NCBI RefSeq assembly: GCF_900120175.1
Contig: NZ_FQLF01000002.1
Coordinates: 248,001 to 312,000, forward strand
Direction: 5' to 3'
Length of the DNA: 64,000 bases
DNA from: Oceanicoccus sp. KOV_DT_Chl
Lineage (GTDB): Bacteria > Pseudomonadota > Gammaproteobacteria > Pseudomonadales > Dasaniaceae
Within the stretch, counting starts at the first letter, position 1. The number at the start of each line of letters is the position of its first letter. Below the pieces are notes generated by a model. It was not told the origin of the DNA and ran no database searches. It saw only the letters and a program-made list of their open reading frames with translations. A program made the translations under genes and the position numbers. Shown here in pieces: positions 8,973 to 17,652 of this stretch.

Positions 8973-9165
8973 GTAAAAAACCACCCCCAAACTTGATTTG
9001 CACAAGCCGATAAACCATTGCAACAATCAGCGGGTGACGAAGTAAATAGGCTATTGTTTAAGCGAAATAGTAACGCTAACCGTACGTCATAGAGGGGTGA
9101 CAATAAATCATCAACCCCTCCACTGCTTTATGTAACTGTCAGACGTCTAGTTGAACTTTTTTCTG

Positions 9166-11247
9166 TTAAAACGAATAACCCACCGATAATCTAACAGTCC
9201 GAGGTTCGATCACGTGATAGTGGATATCTTCCACGGCCTGCGTTTCGCCAGCTAACTGGGATTCATAAAAGTAATCAATATCGTGATCGTTGCTATCGAG
9301 CAGGTTTAAGAGGTCAGCTTTAACTGTCCAGTTAGAGAGCTGTCGAGCAATGCGAAGATTAACCACTGTGCTGGAATCTGATTTGACCGAAGCATCTTCA
9401 ATCAATGGGCGTTCGCCAAAATAGCGTACCCGTAGGCTACCAAACCATCCAGAGGGTAATTCAGCACTGATGCCGGCCTGTATGACGTGCTCAACAGCAC
9501 CCGGGATGTGGTTGCCTTCGGGAGCATCATCGGTGAATTCTGCATCGGTCCAGGCGTATTCAACATCCAGGGTTAAGGCTTCTGTGAGATTGTAGTAGGC
9601 GGTGACTTCAACACCCTGTCGCTCGGACTTCCGGCTGGCCTCGGTATTACCGGCATCACCTACAAAGAGTAGCTCGCTATCCAGGTTTAATTGCCACAGG
9701 GCAATGGAGGTGTTGAGTTTTTCCATCCAATAGCCGCGCAGCCCAAGCTCGTAGCCTAATGAGCCCACTAAAGGATCTACACCTGAAACGGAACTACCAT
9801 CCAAAGGGTCAACCGTAATAGTCGTGCCGCGAGCATCGTTAGAGTGAAAACCCTGGCCTACAGAACCATAAATTTCCCAGGCATTGTCCAGCGTATAAAT
9901 TAAGCTACCTTTGACTGAGATAATATCGTCGTCAGCGGTTCCACTGTTTGGCTCAAGGTTGACGCCGTAATTGTTGATGCCGATATCACTCGTCACATCG
10001 AAGTCATAATAGTCGTAGCGCGCACCCACTATCGAGCGCAGTTTGTCGGTCAACTTAAGCTGATTTTCCCAGTAAATTCCAGCGCTAAATTCATCGGCGG
10101 TGTCCTTGCGGATAGTGCCTGTACGTTGTCGCTCAGTCGTGCGATAAAGCCCTACTTCATCGATTTGATCGTAGCGCAATTCGGTACCAATTCGGTTTGT
10201 CATCGGTTTTCCAGCGAAGGAACCTTCAAATTGATAGGAGGCCTGGCCACCATAAATCCAGCGTTTGTCGACCTGTTCAAACTGATCGCCATTAATTGGA
10301 TCATCAAGAAAGTAAGTGAAATTTGACCATAGCTGTAGGTCATATTGTGTGGCATACGCTGATACCTGAAACTGATCTCCTCGCCAGGATGTGCTGAGGC
10401 TGTTGCGACTGGATTCACCACCGGCGGTATCGTCTATGGAGCCCAGTTCGTCAATTAAACCATTGCTAACTGCTCGAGTCGGAATTTGGTCGGCGCTATT
10501 CCAGCTGTTGTCATAGCCCATCAGGGTAATATCAAACAAGCCTTCATTAACCATTTGGCTGTACTTCAGTAGAAGGTTGGTTTTTTTCAGATCTTCATCG
10601 ATATCGGTCCACGGGCCATCATATTGATTAACTTCCAGTGCATAGAGTAAATCTCCCTGGTCAATTTTTACACTATCCATCGTTACTAGCCTGCCGTAAC
10701 CATCTTCACCGAGAGTGACTTCAATCAAACCCTTATCTAACCGGTTGAGTGTTTTGATAGATGCGCTGCCAGCACCGCTAAAGTCGCCAACATCAGCATA
10801 GTAAGCGCCTTTTTTATAGGTGATTTTCTCCACCAGTTCGGGAATCAGTGGGTTAAGGTCGGTGTAACCCTGACCGTGTCCGTGGGTGCGCATATTCAAA
10901 GGCATACCATCAACAAACGTAGCAAAGTCGGTACCGTGATCCAGATTAAATCCCCGTAGATAATATTGATTAGCCTTGCCAGTGCCACTGTGTTGCGTGA
11001 CTACCATGCCTGGCACCATTTCCAGCACCTCACCAGTGCGCAATAGCGGTCTTAGTGCAATTTCATGTTGTCCAATGACACCCTGTGAAGCGGAAATAGC
11101 ATCGCCCACCAGGTTTATTTTTCGGCCCTCAATGAGCATTGTTTCCAGTGTCTGGGCTACAGATGTTTGTGGTAGAGCCAATTGTGCTGATAAAATACCG
11201 GCCGTCCAAAGAATGTGCCTATGCTTTACTGATATCGCTTTAAACAT
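9166..11247 (-). CDS. TonB-dependent outer-membrane receptor
   Basis: Outer-membrane active transporter, 693 residues, with a signal peptide ending near residue 31 (TSVAQ). The plug domain follows (EVLEMVPGMVVTQHSGTG and YYLRGFNLDHGTDFATFVDGMPLN, near 75-120) and then a beta-barrel ending in the C-terminal Phe of VRLSVGYSF. The His-rich motif RTHGHGQGYTDLN in the plug recurs in one subfamily of proteobacterial receptors and could bind a metal or complex; the substrate is not known. Divergent and 125 nt away is a BlaI/BlaR1-type pair, suggesting control of this receptor by a proteolysed repressor. Confidence 0.92.
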   Translation of the reverse strand: MFKAISVKHRHILWTAGILSAQLALPQTSVAQTLETMLIEGRKINLVGDAISASQGVIGQHEIALRPLLRTGEVLEMVPGMVVTQHSGTGKANQYYLRGFNLDHGTDFATFVDGMPLNMRTHGHGQGYTDLNPLIPELVEKITYKKGAYYADVGDFSGAGSASIKTLNRLDKGLIEVTLGEDGYGRLVTMDSVKIDQGDLLYALEVNQYDGPWTDIDEDLKKTNLLLKYSQMVNEGLFDITLMGYDNSWNSADQIPTRAVSNGLIDELGSIDDTAGGESSRNSLSTSWRGDQFQVSAYATQYDLQLWSNFTYFLDDPINGDQFEQVDKRWIYGGQASYQFEGSFAGKPMTNRIGTELRYDQIDEVGLYRTTERQRTGTIRKDTADEFSAGIYWENQLKLTDKLRSIVGARYDYYDFDVTSDIGINNYGVNLEPNSGTADDDIISVKGSLIYTLDNAWEIYGSVGQGFHSNDARGTTITVDPLDGSSVSGVDPLVGSLGYELGLRGYWMEKLNTSIALWQLNLDSELLFVGDAGNTEASRKSERQGVEVTAYYNLTEALTLDVEYAWTDAEFTDDAPEGNHIPGAVEHVIQAGISAELPSGWFGSLRVRYFGERPLIEDASVKSDSSTVVNLRIARQLSNWTVKADLLNLLDSNDHDIDYFYESQLAGETQAVEDIHYHVIEPRTVRLSVGYSF

Positions 11248-11281
11248 TTTTCACCTTTTATTGTCGTGATGAGTGTGGCTT

Positions 11282-11306
11282 ACATGCCATGTGACGGGTT
11301 TGACCC
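11282..11306. promoter_or_regulatory. candidate BlaI-type operators in the receptor/repressor divergent region
   Basis: Two adjacent perfect dyads lie between the divergent genes: ACATGCCATGT (11282-11292) and GGGTTTGACCC (11296-11306). BlaI/MecI/CopY repressors bind dyads with an ACA...TGT core, which the first matches. Assignment to this repressor is inference from position and core sequence. Confidence 0.45.
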
Positions 11307-11372
11307 ATATAGCCTAATCCTGCGTATTTATAGCAACAGTTATCAACATCGATAAGAGGTCGGTTTTAAATT

Positions 11373-11807
11373 ATGAATAAATTGAAGGCGATACCAGGTT
11401 GGCTGGGCCTGTTAAAAAAATTCAGTAATACCCCGGCACTGGGCGAGCGTGAGCTATCAGTGCTGGAGGTGTTATGGTCCGGGCCTTCTTGTTCCGCTCA
11501 ACAGGTGCTGGAAAGCATGCCCGATGCCGGCATTAGCCTTAGCACCGTACAAAGTACGCTGGAACGCTTGCACAGGAAAAAATTACTCAGCCGAACAAAA
11601 AACATCAGAACGTATTTTTATCAGCCGTTAATTACTCGAGAACAGATTATCAGCTCACTGCTTAGTGATATCACTCGCGAAATAGCAGGCGGGGATATGG
11701 CACCCATGATTTCCGGTTTTAAGGCTTTTATGGGAGAGGAATTACCGCTAAAAGATAGCCCGGTTGATCCTCATGTTGTTGAAGCTGACCGTGATCCTGA
11801 TGCTTGA
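11373..11807 (+). CDS. BlaI/MecI/CopY family transcriptional repressor
   Basis: Winged-helix repressor of 144 residues. LGERELSVLEVLWSGPSCSAQQVL and ISLSTVQSTLERLHRKKLL give the penicillinase-repressor helix-turn-helix, followed by a dimerisation tail. In the Bla/Mec systems the repressor is cut after its membrane partner senses a ligand. Here that partner (BlaR1-like) overlaps its 3' end by 8 nt. No beta-lactamase gene is next to it, and the divergent neighbour is a TonB receptor, so the regulated target is more likely the receptor than antibiotic resistance. AAGAGGT lies 12 nt before the start, a long spacing. Confidence 0.88.
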   Translation: MNKLKAIPGWLGLLKKFSNTPALGERELSVLEVLWSGPSCSAQQVLESMPDAGISLSTVQSTLERLHRKKLLSRTKNIRTYFYQPLITREQIISSLLSDITREIAGGDMAPMISGFKAFMGEELPLKDSPVDPHVVEADRDPDA

Positions 11808-12756
11808 GCTATTTCTATCCAGTGGACTTGATCTTATTATTACCTGGCTTGTTGTTACGGTCATCGCTTCTTTTCTAGCGGCAATTATTTACCCTCTATT
11901 TAAAAAACTAGTGCGGCTTAATGGTTCGCAGACTCAGCCATCGACTTTATTTGTCTATGGTATTCTTCCCCCCTTGGCGGCCGTATTGGTTGTGGTTATG
12001 CTAGCGCATCCCGATTTATCCAGTCGATTAGTTCCAGAGCACTGCCATCCTGATACCTGCGCGCCACATTTACCCGAAATTGTTTTTTCATCCGAGGTCG
12101 GGCTGACGTTGGTAACATTAAGCTTATTGACATTATTGGCGATCATTCTTTTAGTTAAATTCAGTTTAAGTAAATCCAACCGACTGTTACAGATGCTTAA
12201 TAGGCTGTCCGAGAATAGCCCTGATATCAATTATCGCGTGATTGATAGTCCTGAAATGTTAGCTTGGTGTGCCGGTATCTGGCAGCCCAATATTTATCTA
12301 TCGCGTGGTTTGGTCGAAGCGTTAACCAGGCAGCAATTACAGGTTGTAGTGGTGCATGAATTAATACATATTGCCCGCCGGGACAATTTAAAAAAGTTTA
12401 TGCTTCGATATACAACACTATTTTGGCTGCCCAAGTTACGCGCGTCTTTTCTATCTGATTTTAGCGAACATACAGAGCAGGCTTGTGAATATATCACCGC
12501 CACCAAGTTTAATGACCCAGCCCTAGTTGCCAAGGTGATGCAACGGGTATGTGAAAAAGCAGATAACCACGGTTCCAAAACAGCGGGATTTTTTGAAGAG
12601 AAAAAGCTGGCGATAAATCATATGTCACTTTCCTCTAACCATGAAGTGGCACGCATTAATCTTTGGAGCTGGTTGTTTGTTGTTACTTTCTGGATGCTGC
12701 AAATAATCTTATTGACCGGCATAACCCATCTTGGTTTTGAGTGGGCAACCGGTTGA
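11800..12756 (+). CDS. BlaR1-like M56 family membrane metallopeptidase
   Basis: Polytopic zinc protease, about 318 residues from ATG 11800. This start overlaps the repressor stop (ATGCTTGA), a usual arrangement for translational coupling; an in-frame ATG at 11773 is an alternative. Membrane segments are visible near residues 10-30, 50-70, 100-120 and at the C-terminus (LWSWLFVVTFWMLQIILL). The zinc site is HELIH with the downstream EQACEY segment. The large extracellular penicillin-binding sensor of true BlaR1 is missing, since the protein ends after the last membrane helix. It probably senses something else, or a partner, and relays to the BlaI-type repressor. Confidence 0.85.
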   Translation: MLELFLSSGLDLIITWLVVTVIASFLAAIIYPLFKKLVRLNGSQTQPSTLFVYGILPPLAAVLVVVMLAHPDLSSRLVPEHCHPDTCAPHLPEIVFSSEVGLTLVTLSLLTLLAIILLVKFSLSKSNRLLQMLNRLSENSPDINYRVIDSPEMLAWCAGIWQPNIYLSRGLVEALTRQQLQVVVVHELIHIARRDNLKKFMLRYTTLFWLPKLRASFLSDFSEHTEQACEYITATKFNDPALVAKVMQRVCEKADNHGSKTAGFFEEKKLAINHMSLSSNHEVARINLWSWLFVVTFWMLQIILLTGITHLGFEWATG

Positions 12757-13092
12757 TGGTCTGCAATACCGACTGCTAAAACATCCCCCTACTTTACCGT
12801 GAGTAAACTCACTATAATTTTTCGTTGCCTTTTACATTCCAGCAGGCATCCAAGTTGCTATACCTCCAGCAAACCCGATGGTCTCGATTATCAGCTGTCT
12901 ACAGGTCAACAAATAACTCCATTAACAATGGTTTGCATGTTGATCGTGCAAACAGCACAATATACTCGCCCCCAGTAGCCAGAGAGTAGCAAGTGATTTT
13001 TATAAACCCATATTCCTTCGTCCTGGTAATTATGCGAACGCAGTCTATTCACTTACCCCCAATTAACTTTTAACCTCGGCGATTACGATTGT
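12757..13092. other. intergenic region with one small palindrome
   Basis: No gene is seen in these 336 bases. A perfect dyad GTGAGTAAACTCAC (12799-12812) followed by TATAATTTTT lies 43 nt after the protease stop and may be a weak terminator or a protein-binding site. The rest is AT-rich and must hold the promoter of the next gene, but no convincing -35/-10 pair could be picked. Confidence 0.4.
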
Positions 13093-14703
13093 ATGATAGT
13101 GCCTATGAAAAAATTCATCCTTGCTGCAAACACCGGGCTACTAGCGTTAACTATAATTTTTTCTCCTCTGCTGTTTGCAGAAGCAACAAACACCATGGCC
13201 GCTGTGGCTGAAAAAACCTCGCAGCCAGAATCAAAACAAAGCAATACCCCTACTAAAAAAGCTGTTATTTCAACCGAAAAGCAATCACCATCCAGTAGTC
13301 CGGAAGCCGTAAATCAAACCACGCAGGTGACATTAGCCACAAACGATACGCCTAGCCAGACAAACAACACTGAGACCGGACAGCCATTGCTCACTGAAGA
13401 GCAGGCAAGCCCCGAAAACCCACCTAGCCATCAAGCAAAAAACATTGATTTAAAAGAAGTCATTGATGCGCCAGCGGCAGTCTTATTTCCAAGCAGCCCC
13501 GATGACATTAGCGATGATCTGGTCGAAGACAACAGCAACAGTGCCGAAATGGCTAACGGCCCTAAAGTGGTATTGAGTGCAGAAGCGAAAGCAACCACAC
13601 CCAATTATGTACGTCACCTGCTTGATGTAGATATTCCACCAGGCACGACCACTCGTGTTAACTGGAGCCCCTCCCGTTCGTTCGCAGGTATAGCAGTAGA
13701 TACACCGGTGCTGGTAGTTAACGGCGCTATGGACGGTCCTACATTGTGTCTAACGGCAGCGGTACATGGCGACGAGCTAAACGGCATTGAAATGGTACGC
13801 CGTATACTCTACAACCTGGATCCCAACCAATTGCACGGCATGGTGGTAGGTGTACCAATTGTAAATTTGCTCGGATTTTCACGAAATTCACGTTACCTCC
13901 CCGACCGCCGCGATCTCAACCGTTATTTTCCAGGTAACCCCACCGGATCTGTAGCAGCACGCTTAGCGCATACTTTTTTTAACGATGTAGTTAAACACTG
14001 TAATGCACTGGTAGATTTGCACACTGGCTCATTTTATCGCACTAACATTACCCAATTACGCGCCAACTTAAACGTGCCAGCAGTTGCCGAATTCGCTGAA
14101 TTATTTGGCGATATTCCAGTACTGAATACCGTAGGAAACCACAATTCCTTGCGAGCCGCTGCGGTACGCGCAGGGATTCCCACAGTAACGCTTGAAGCCG
14201 GCGAACCCATGCGCATGCAGACCGAAGTGGTTGAAGAAGGCGTGATCGCTATTAAAACATTGCTTGAAAAAAACGGCATGTACCCAAGCTTTAGCTTGTG
14301 GGCCAAACCCAGCCCGGCGTTTTATCGCTCTGCTTGGTTGCGTGCCAATGCATCAGGAATTTTATTTAGCAGTGTCGCACTAGGGGAAAATGTCAAAAAA
14401 GGCGATATTCTAGGCCAGGTTATCAACCCCATCAGCAATGAAAAAACACCCATTATTTCCCGCTATCAAGGCCGGGTGTTAGGGATGGCGCTGGATCAAT
14501 TCGTACTGCCAGGTTTTGCCGCTTACCACATTGGCATTCGCGAGCGTGACGCTAAAAAGCTTATCGAAACGCCAACAACAATTATCAATGGACAACTGGA
14601 TACTGAAGAACCAAATGATCATGACAGCGACTCACTCGATAACATTAACAAACCCGAAAAAAATGGCGTGATTACCAATATAGATGAAGGTTTTGATGAT
14701 TGA
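13093..14703 (+). CDS. exported succinylglutamate desuccinylase/aspartoacylase-family protein
   Basis: Predicted zinc carboxypeptidase-like hydrolase or amidase of 536 residues. A signal peptide (MKKFILAANTGLLALTIIF from the second Met, 13105) is followed by about 120 residues of Ser/Thr/Gln/Glu-rich low-complexity sequence. The catalytic domain (about 165-490) has the zinc ligands His and Glu in AAVHGDELNGIEMVRR, the RxxNRYFPG block and a third ligand His in DLHTG. The catalytic Glu is probably in VTLEAGEP. A biotinyl-lipoyl-like tail (GENVKKGDILGQV) is usual for this family, and the C-terminus is acidic. Neither ATG 13093 nor 13105 has a clear Shine-Dalgarno. It converges on the glycogen operon. 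The substrate is unknown; the periplasmic location is inferred. Confidence 0.82.
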   Translation: MIVPMKKFILAANTGLLALTIIFSPLLFAEATNTMAAVAEKTSQPESKQSNTPTKKAVISTEKQSPSSSPEAVNQTTQVTLATNDTPSQTNNTETGQPLLTEEQASPENPPSHQAKNIDLKEVIDAPAAVLFPSSPDDISDDLVEDNSNSAEMANGPKVVLSAEAKATTPNYVRHLLDVDIPPGTTTRVNWSPSRSFAGIAVDTPVLVVNGAMDGPTLCLTAAVHGDELNGIEMVRRILYNLDPNQLHGMVVGVPIVNLLGFSRNSRYLPDRRDLNRYFPGNPTGSVAARLAHTFFNDVVKHCNALVDLHTGSFYRTNITQLRANLNVPAVAEFAELFGDIPVLNTVGNHNSLRAAAVRAGIPTVTLEAGEPMRMQTEVVEEGVIAIKTLLEKNGMYPSFSLWAKPSPAFYRSAWLRANASGILFSSVALGENVKKGDILGQVINPISNEKTPIISRYQGRVLGMALDQFVLPGFAAYHIGIRERDAKKLIETPTTIINGQLDTEEPNDHDSDSLDNINKPEKNGVITNIDEGFDD

Positions 14704-14749
14704 GGGCAATCAGTTTACCAATAACAATTAAGTCATGCTTACTCACAAC

Positions 14750-16305
14750 TTAAATGCTTTGTTGATAAAGTTTTTTCACATACAGCTCCACACTCGCGGA
14801 CCAATCAAACCGACTTTTTTTCGCCCCCAAGGCGATCTTCTGCCAGACTTTTGGCTTATCATTCAACAACTGTAACGCCCCATCTACACACTGCAGCAAT
14901 TGGCTGCCCTGCTCAACCAGGTCGTCACCGCTAAAAGTAAAACCATTTTTATTATTCACAATGGTGTTTGCCAGCCCCCCTACCGCATGAGCAATACAGG
15001 GCTGTCCTGCGCGCATCGCCAGCATTTGACTAATACCACAGGGCTCAAAAGAGCTCGGCATTAAAAACAAATCGCCCAACTGATAGAGTTGTTCAGATAA
15101 ACGCTCACCGTAAAGATTTAAAAAAAGAAAATTACTGTAACTGCCTGCCAATTCTAAAAACTCTTTCTCGATTGCAGCATTACCTGTACCCAATATAATT
15201 AGCCGGGCATTTTTGGCTGCAAGCCGGTTCAACAACTCAGCCAATAGACACTTCCCTTGATAATCTTGCCGTAATAATAAAACCTTTTGGTCTGTAAGCC
15301 GACCAATACTGGTTAATAACGGTCCCGAATGTTGCGCCCAGGTTTCAAGCCGCCGCAAGGCAATATAATCAACTGAACGCAGCTGGCTATACTTACCGAT
15401 TGATTGCATTACGGCACTCTCTGCGGCGGCACAAAAACCTTCCAGCGATTGAGTATTAGCTGTTTCATCCGGATAATCACAGCCATTAAGAATGCCTACC
15501 AAACGCCCCTGCTGCTGCGCGCACTGCAAATCATACTCCAGCCCTCACCACCAAAAAAACCTAGCTCATGATCACTGGCCAGCAGGATTTCTTCCGCATA
15601 GCGAGGAGAAACCACATGCACCCGGTCAACCAGATTTAAACCCGCCCGCATAGGATTAATACAATGCCTTGCCGCAGGGTCACAAATTAATTCGCCATCA
15701 TAGGCAATATGGGGAAACCACGTTTCGAATGCTGACTCATCATGCCGCAACGGGCGAGTACCCTGTAACGCTAAATTATGAATAGTAAAAACGGCATGCA
15801 ACGATTGCAGCGATTGATAATCCGGATTAAATGCAATTAATACTGCGACTAAAGCTGTGTGCCAATCGTGCAAGTGCAACACATCCGGGCTGGCAATATG
15901 TGCTGCCACTAAACACTGGGCAACCCCTGCCGAGAATAAAGCAAATTTGGTCGCATCTGTTGAGAAGGGACGATCAGCAGGGTCATCACAATAAATTTTG
16001 CCTGCACCCGCCACTGTAAATAATGGATGTTGCAATAAAAACTGCCTGACACCTGGTTGAGGTGTCAACGGCAGCCACTCATATAACTCAACCGTTTCCA
16101 AGTGGCCAGCAAAAGGCACCTGTAAGCTTGTTAGATGTTTAGCCGAATCAAGCAGCCCCGGTAAATCATAGGCTGGCACCAATACGTCTACAGCATGGCC
16201 TTGCTTGCACAAAGCCTTAGGCACATCGCGCACAACATCGGCGACCCCCCCCACCTTCATACCAGTTATTGCATCATTTTCAGCGGCAACCATTAATATC
16301 CGCAT
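14750..16305 (-). pseudogene. glgA: glycogen synthase, broken by one frameshift as assembled
   Basis: ADP-glucose-dependent starch/glycogen synthase (GT5). The first frame carries MRILMVAAEND, the ADP-glucose-binding KVGGVADVV (residue 17 onward) and LHLHDWHTALV. The second frame carries GRLVGILNGCDYPDE, FLMPSSFEPCGISQML and VGGLANTIV. The frames join at the GGG run corresponding to 15542-15544: one extra G gives GEGLEYDLQCAQQQGRLVGI, which matches the family. The repaired length is about 518 residues, normal for GlgA. It is the last gene of the operon, 22 nt after glgC. No other damage is visible, so an assembly error is the likeliest cause. Confidence 0.9.
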
Positions 16306-16327
16306 GTTTTATTATTTCCTTAGCAAT

Positions 16328-17616
16328 TTATGCAGCGGCATGTTGTTTTTTCTTTTCCTGTAAATTGGCAATCATTTCTCTGGTTACCAGTACTATGCCT
16401 TTTTCAGTAATTCGAAAACCGTTGTCTGCGTCTTGCTTGCCATCATAGCCTATTCGTAAACCATCGGGGATATCTACGCTGCGATCGATTATTGCACGCT
16501 TGATATGACAGCGTTGCCCCACTTTAACGCCAGGCAGTAATACCGATTCTTCAATCACGCTGTACTCCCGCACAGTGACCTTGGAGAATAACAATGATTT
16601 TCGAATCGATGCCCAGAAATAATACAACCACCCGCAACGGTTGAGTCTACAGCCATACCTCGGCGACCGTCATCATCATTGAATACAAATTTTGCCGGAG
16701 CATATTGCTCCTGATACGTCCATATCGGCCAGTTCTCATCGTATAAATCCAGCTCAGGCTCCGGCGATACCAGATCTATATTCGCCTCCCAAAAAGAATC
16801 CAAAGTTCCCACATCACGCCAATAGGATTGTCTACCAGCTTCAGGGTCACGAAAAGGAAAGGCCTGGACTTTATGATCTTTAATTATCGACGGAATAATA
16901 TCATTACCAAAATCGCGACCGGACTCCTCACGCTGCGAATCTACTTTTAACTGCTCGGTTAAAAATTCAGTGTTAAAGATGTAATTACCCATTGATGCCA
17001 ATGTCATACCTGGCATACCTGGAATTTCATCGGGTTGTTCAGGCTTTTCAACAAAGCGGGTGACGCGGCTATCTTCATCTACTGTCATCACACCGAATCG
17101 ACCAGCTGCTTCTGCTACCGGTATTTCTATACAACACACAGTCATATCAGCACCTGACTCAACATGTTTTGCCAGCATCGCGCCATAGTCCATACGGTAG
17201 ACATGATCACCTGACAAAATCATCACATACTTGGGTAAATCATGGCTGATGATATCAATATTTTGAAACACTGCATCAGCAGTACCGGTATACCATTCAT
17301 CACTATGACGCTGGGACGCAGGCAAAATTTCCACCGACTCGCCTAACTCCCGTTTGAAATGTCCCCATGCACGATTCACATGACGAATCAGCGAATGCGA
17401 TTTATATTGCGTTGCAATACCAACACGCCGCACGCCTGAGTTAATACAGTTTGATAGCGGAAAATCTATAATACGAAATTTACCGCCAAAATAAACTGCT
17501 GGTTTTGCTCGCCACTCCGTTAACTCTTTTAGACGACTACCACGCCCACCCGCCAGAATAATGGCGTAAGTATCTTTGGTCAGATTACTAATATAACGAT
17601 CCTGAGGTCTAAGCAT
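16328..17616 (-). pseudogene. glgC: glucose-1-phosphate adenylyltransferase, broken by one frameshift as assembled
   Basis: Makes ADP-glucose from ATP and glucose-1-phosphate, the committed step of glycogen synthesis. The N-terminal nucleotide-binding loop is [16 protein letters not shown], followed by [19 protein letters not shown], the catalytic [10 protein letters not shown] and FVEKP. The C-terminal left-handed beta-helix (VLLPGVKVGQRC, IVLVTREM) is in another frame. The frames join at the GGG run at 16612-16614: adding one G gives [17 protein letters not shown], as in other GlgC proteins. The repaired length is about 429 residues (E. coli 431). The start at 17616 is preferred because CGGAG lies about 8 nt upstream. 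Allosteric regulation is expected from the family, not shown here. Confidence 0.92.
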
Positions 17617-17652
17617 GGCAATAACTCCGGTCAACATTCATTGACGATTCAA

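Noticed and set aside
9092-9120. Terminator between the glyoxalase-like and TonB receptor genes
   Set aside because: The GAGGGGT/ACCCCTC arms enclose a long loop and no T-tract follows on either strand.
11373-12756. Beta-lactam resistance system
   Set aside because: The BlaR1-like protein lacks the penicillin-binding sensor and no beta-lactamase gene adjoins; the serine hydrolase at 38242-39457 is distant and of another type.
14750-15529. Separate second glycosyltransferase gene
   Set aside because: It starts mid-domain, lacks the N-terminal ADP-glucose site and joins glgA exactly after one added base, so it is the 3' part of glgA.
16328-16627. Small independent beta-helix protein
   Set aside because: It is the C-terminal part of glgC in a shifted frame; the join gives normal GlgC sequence and length.
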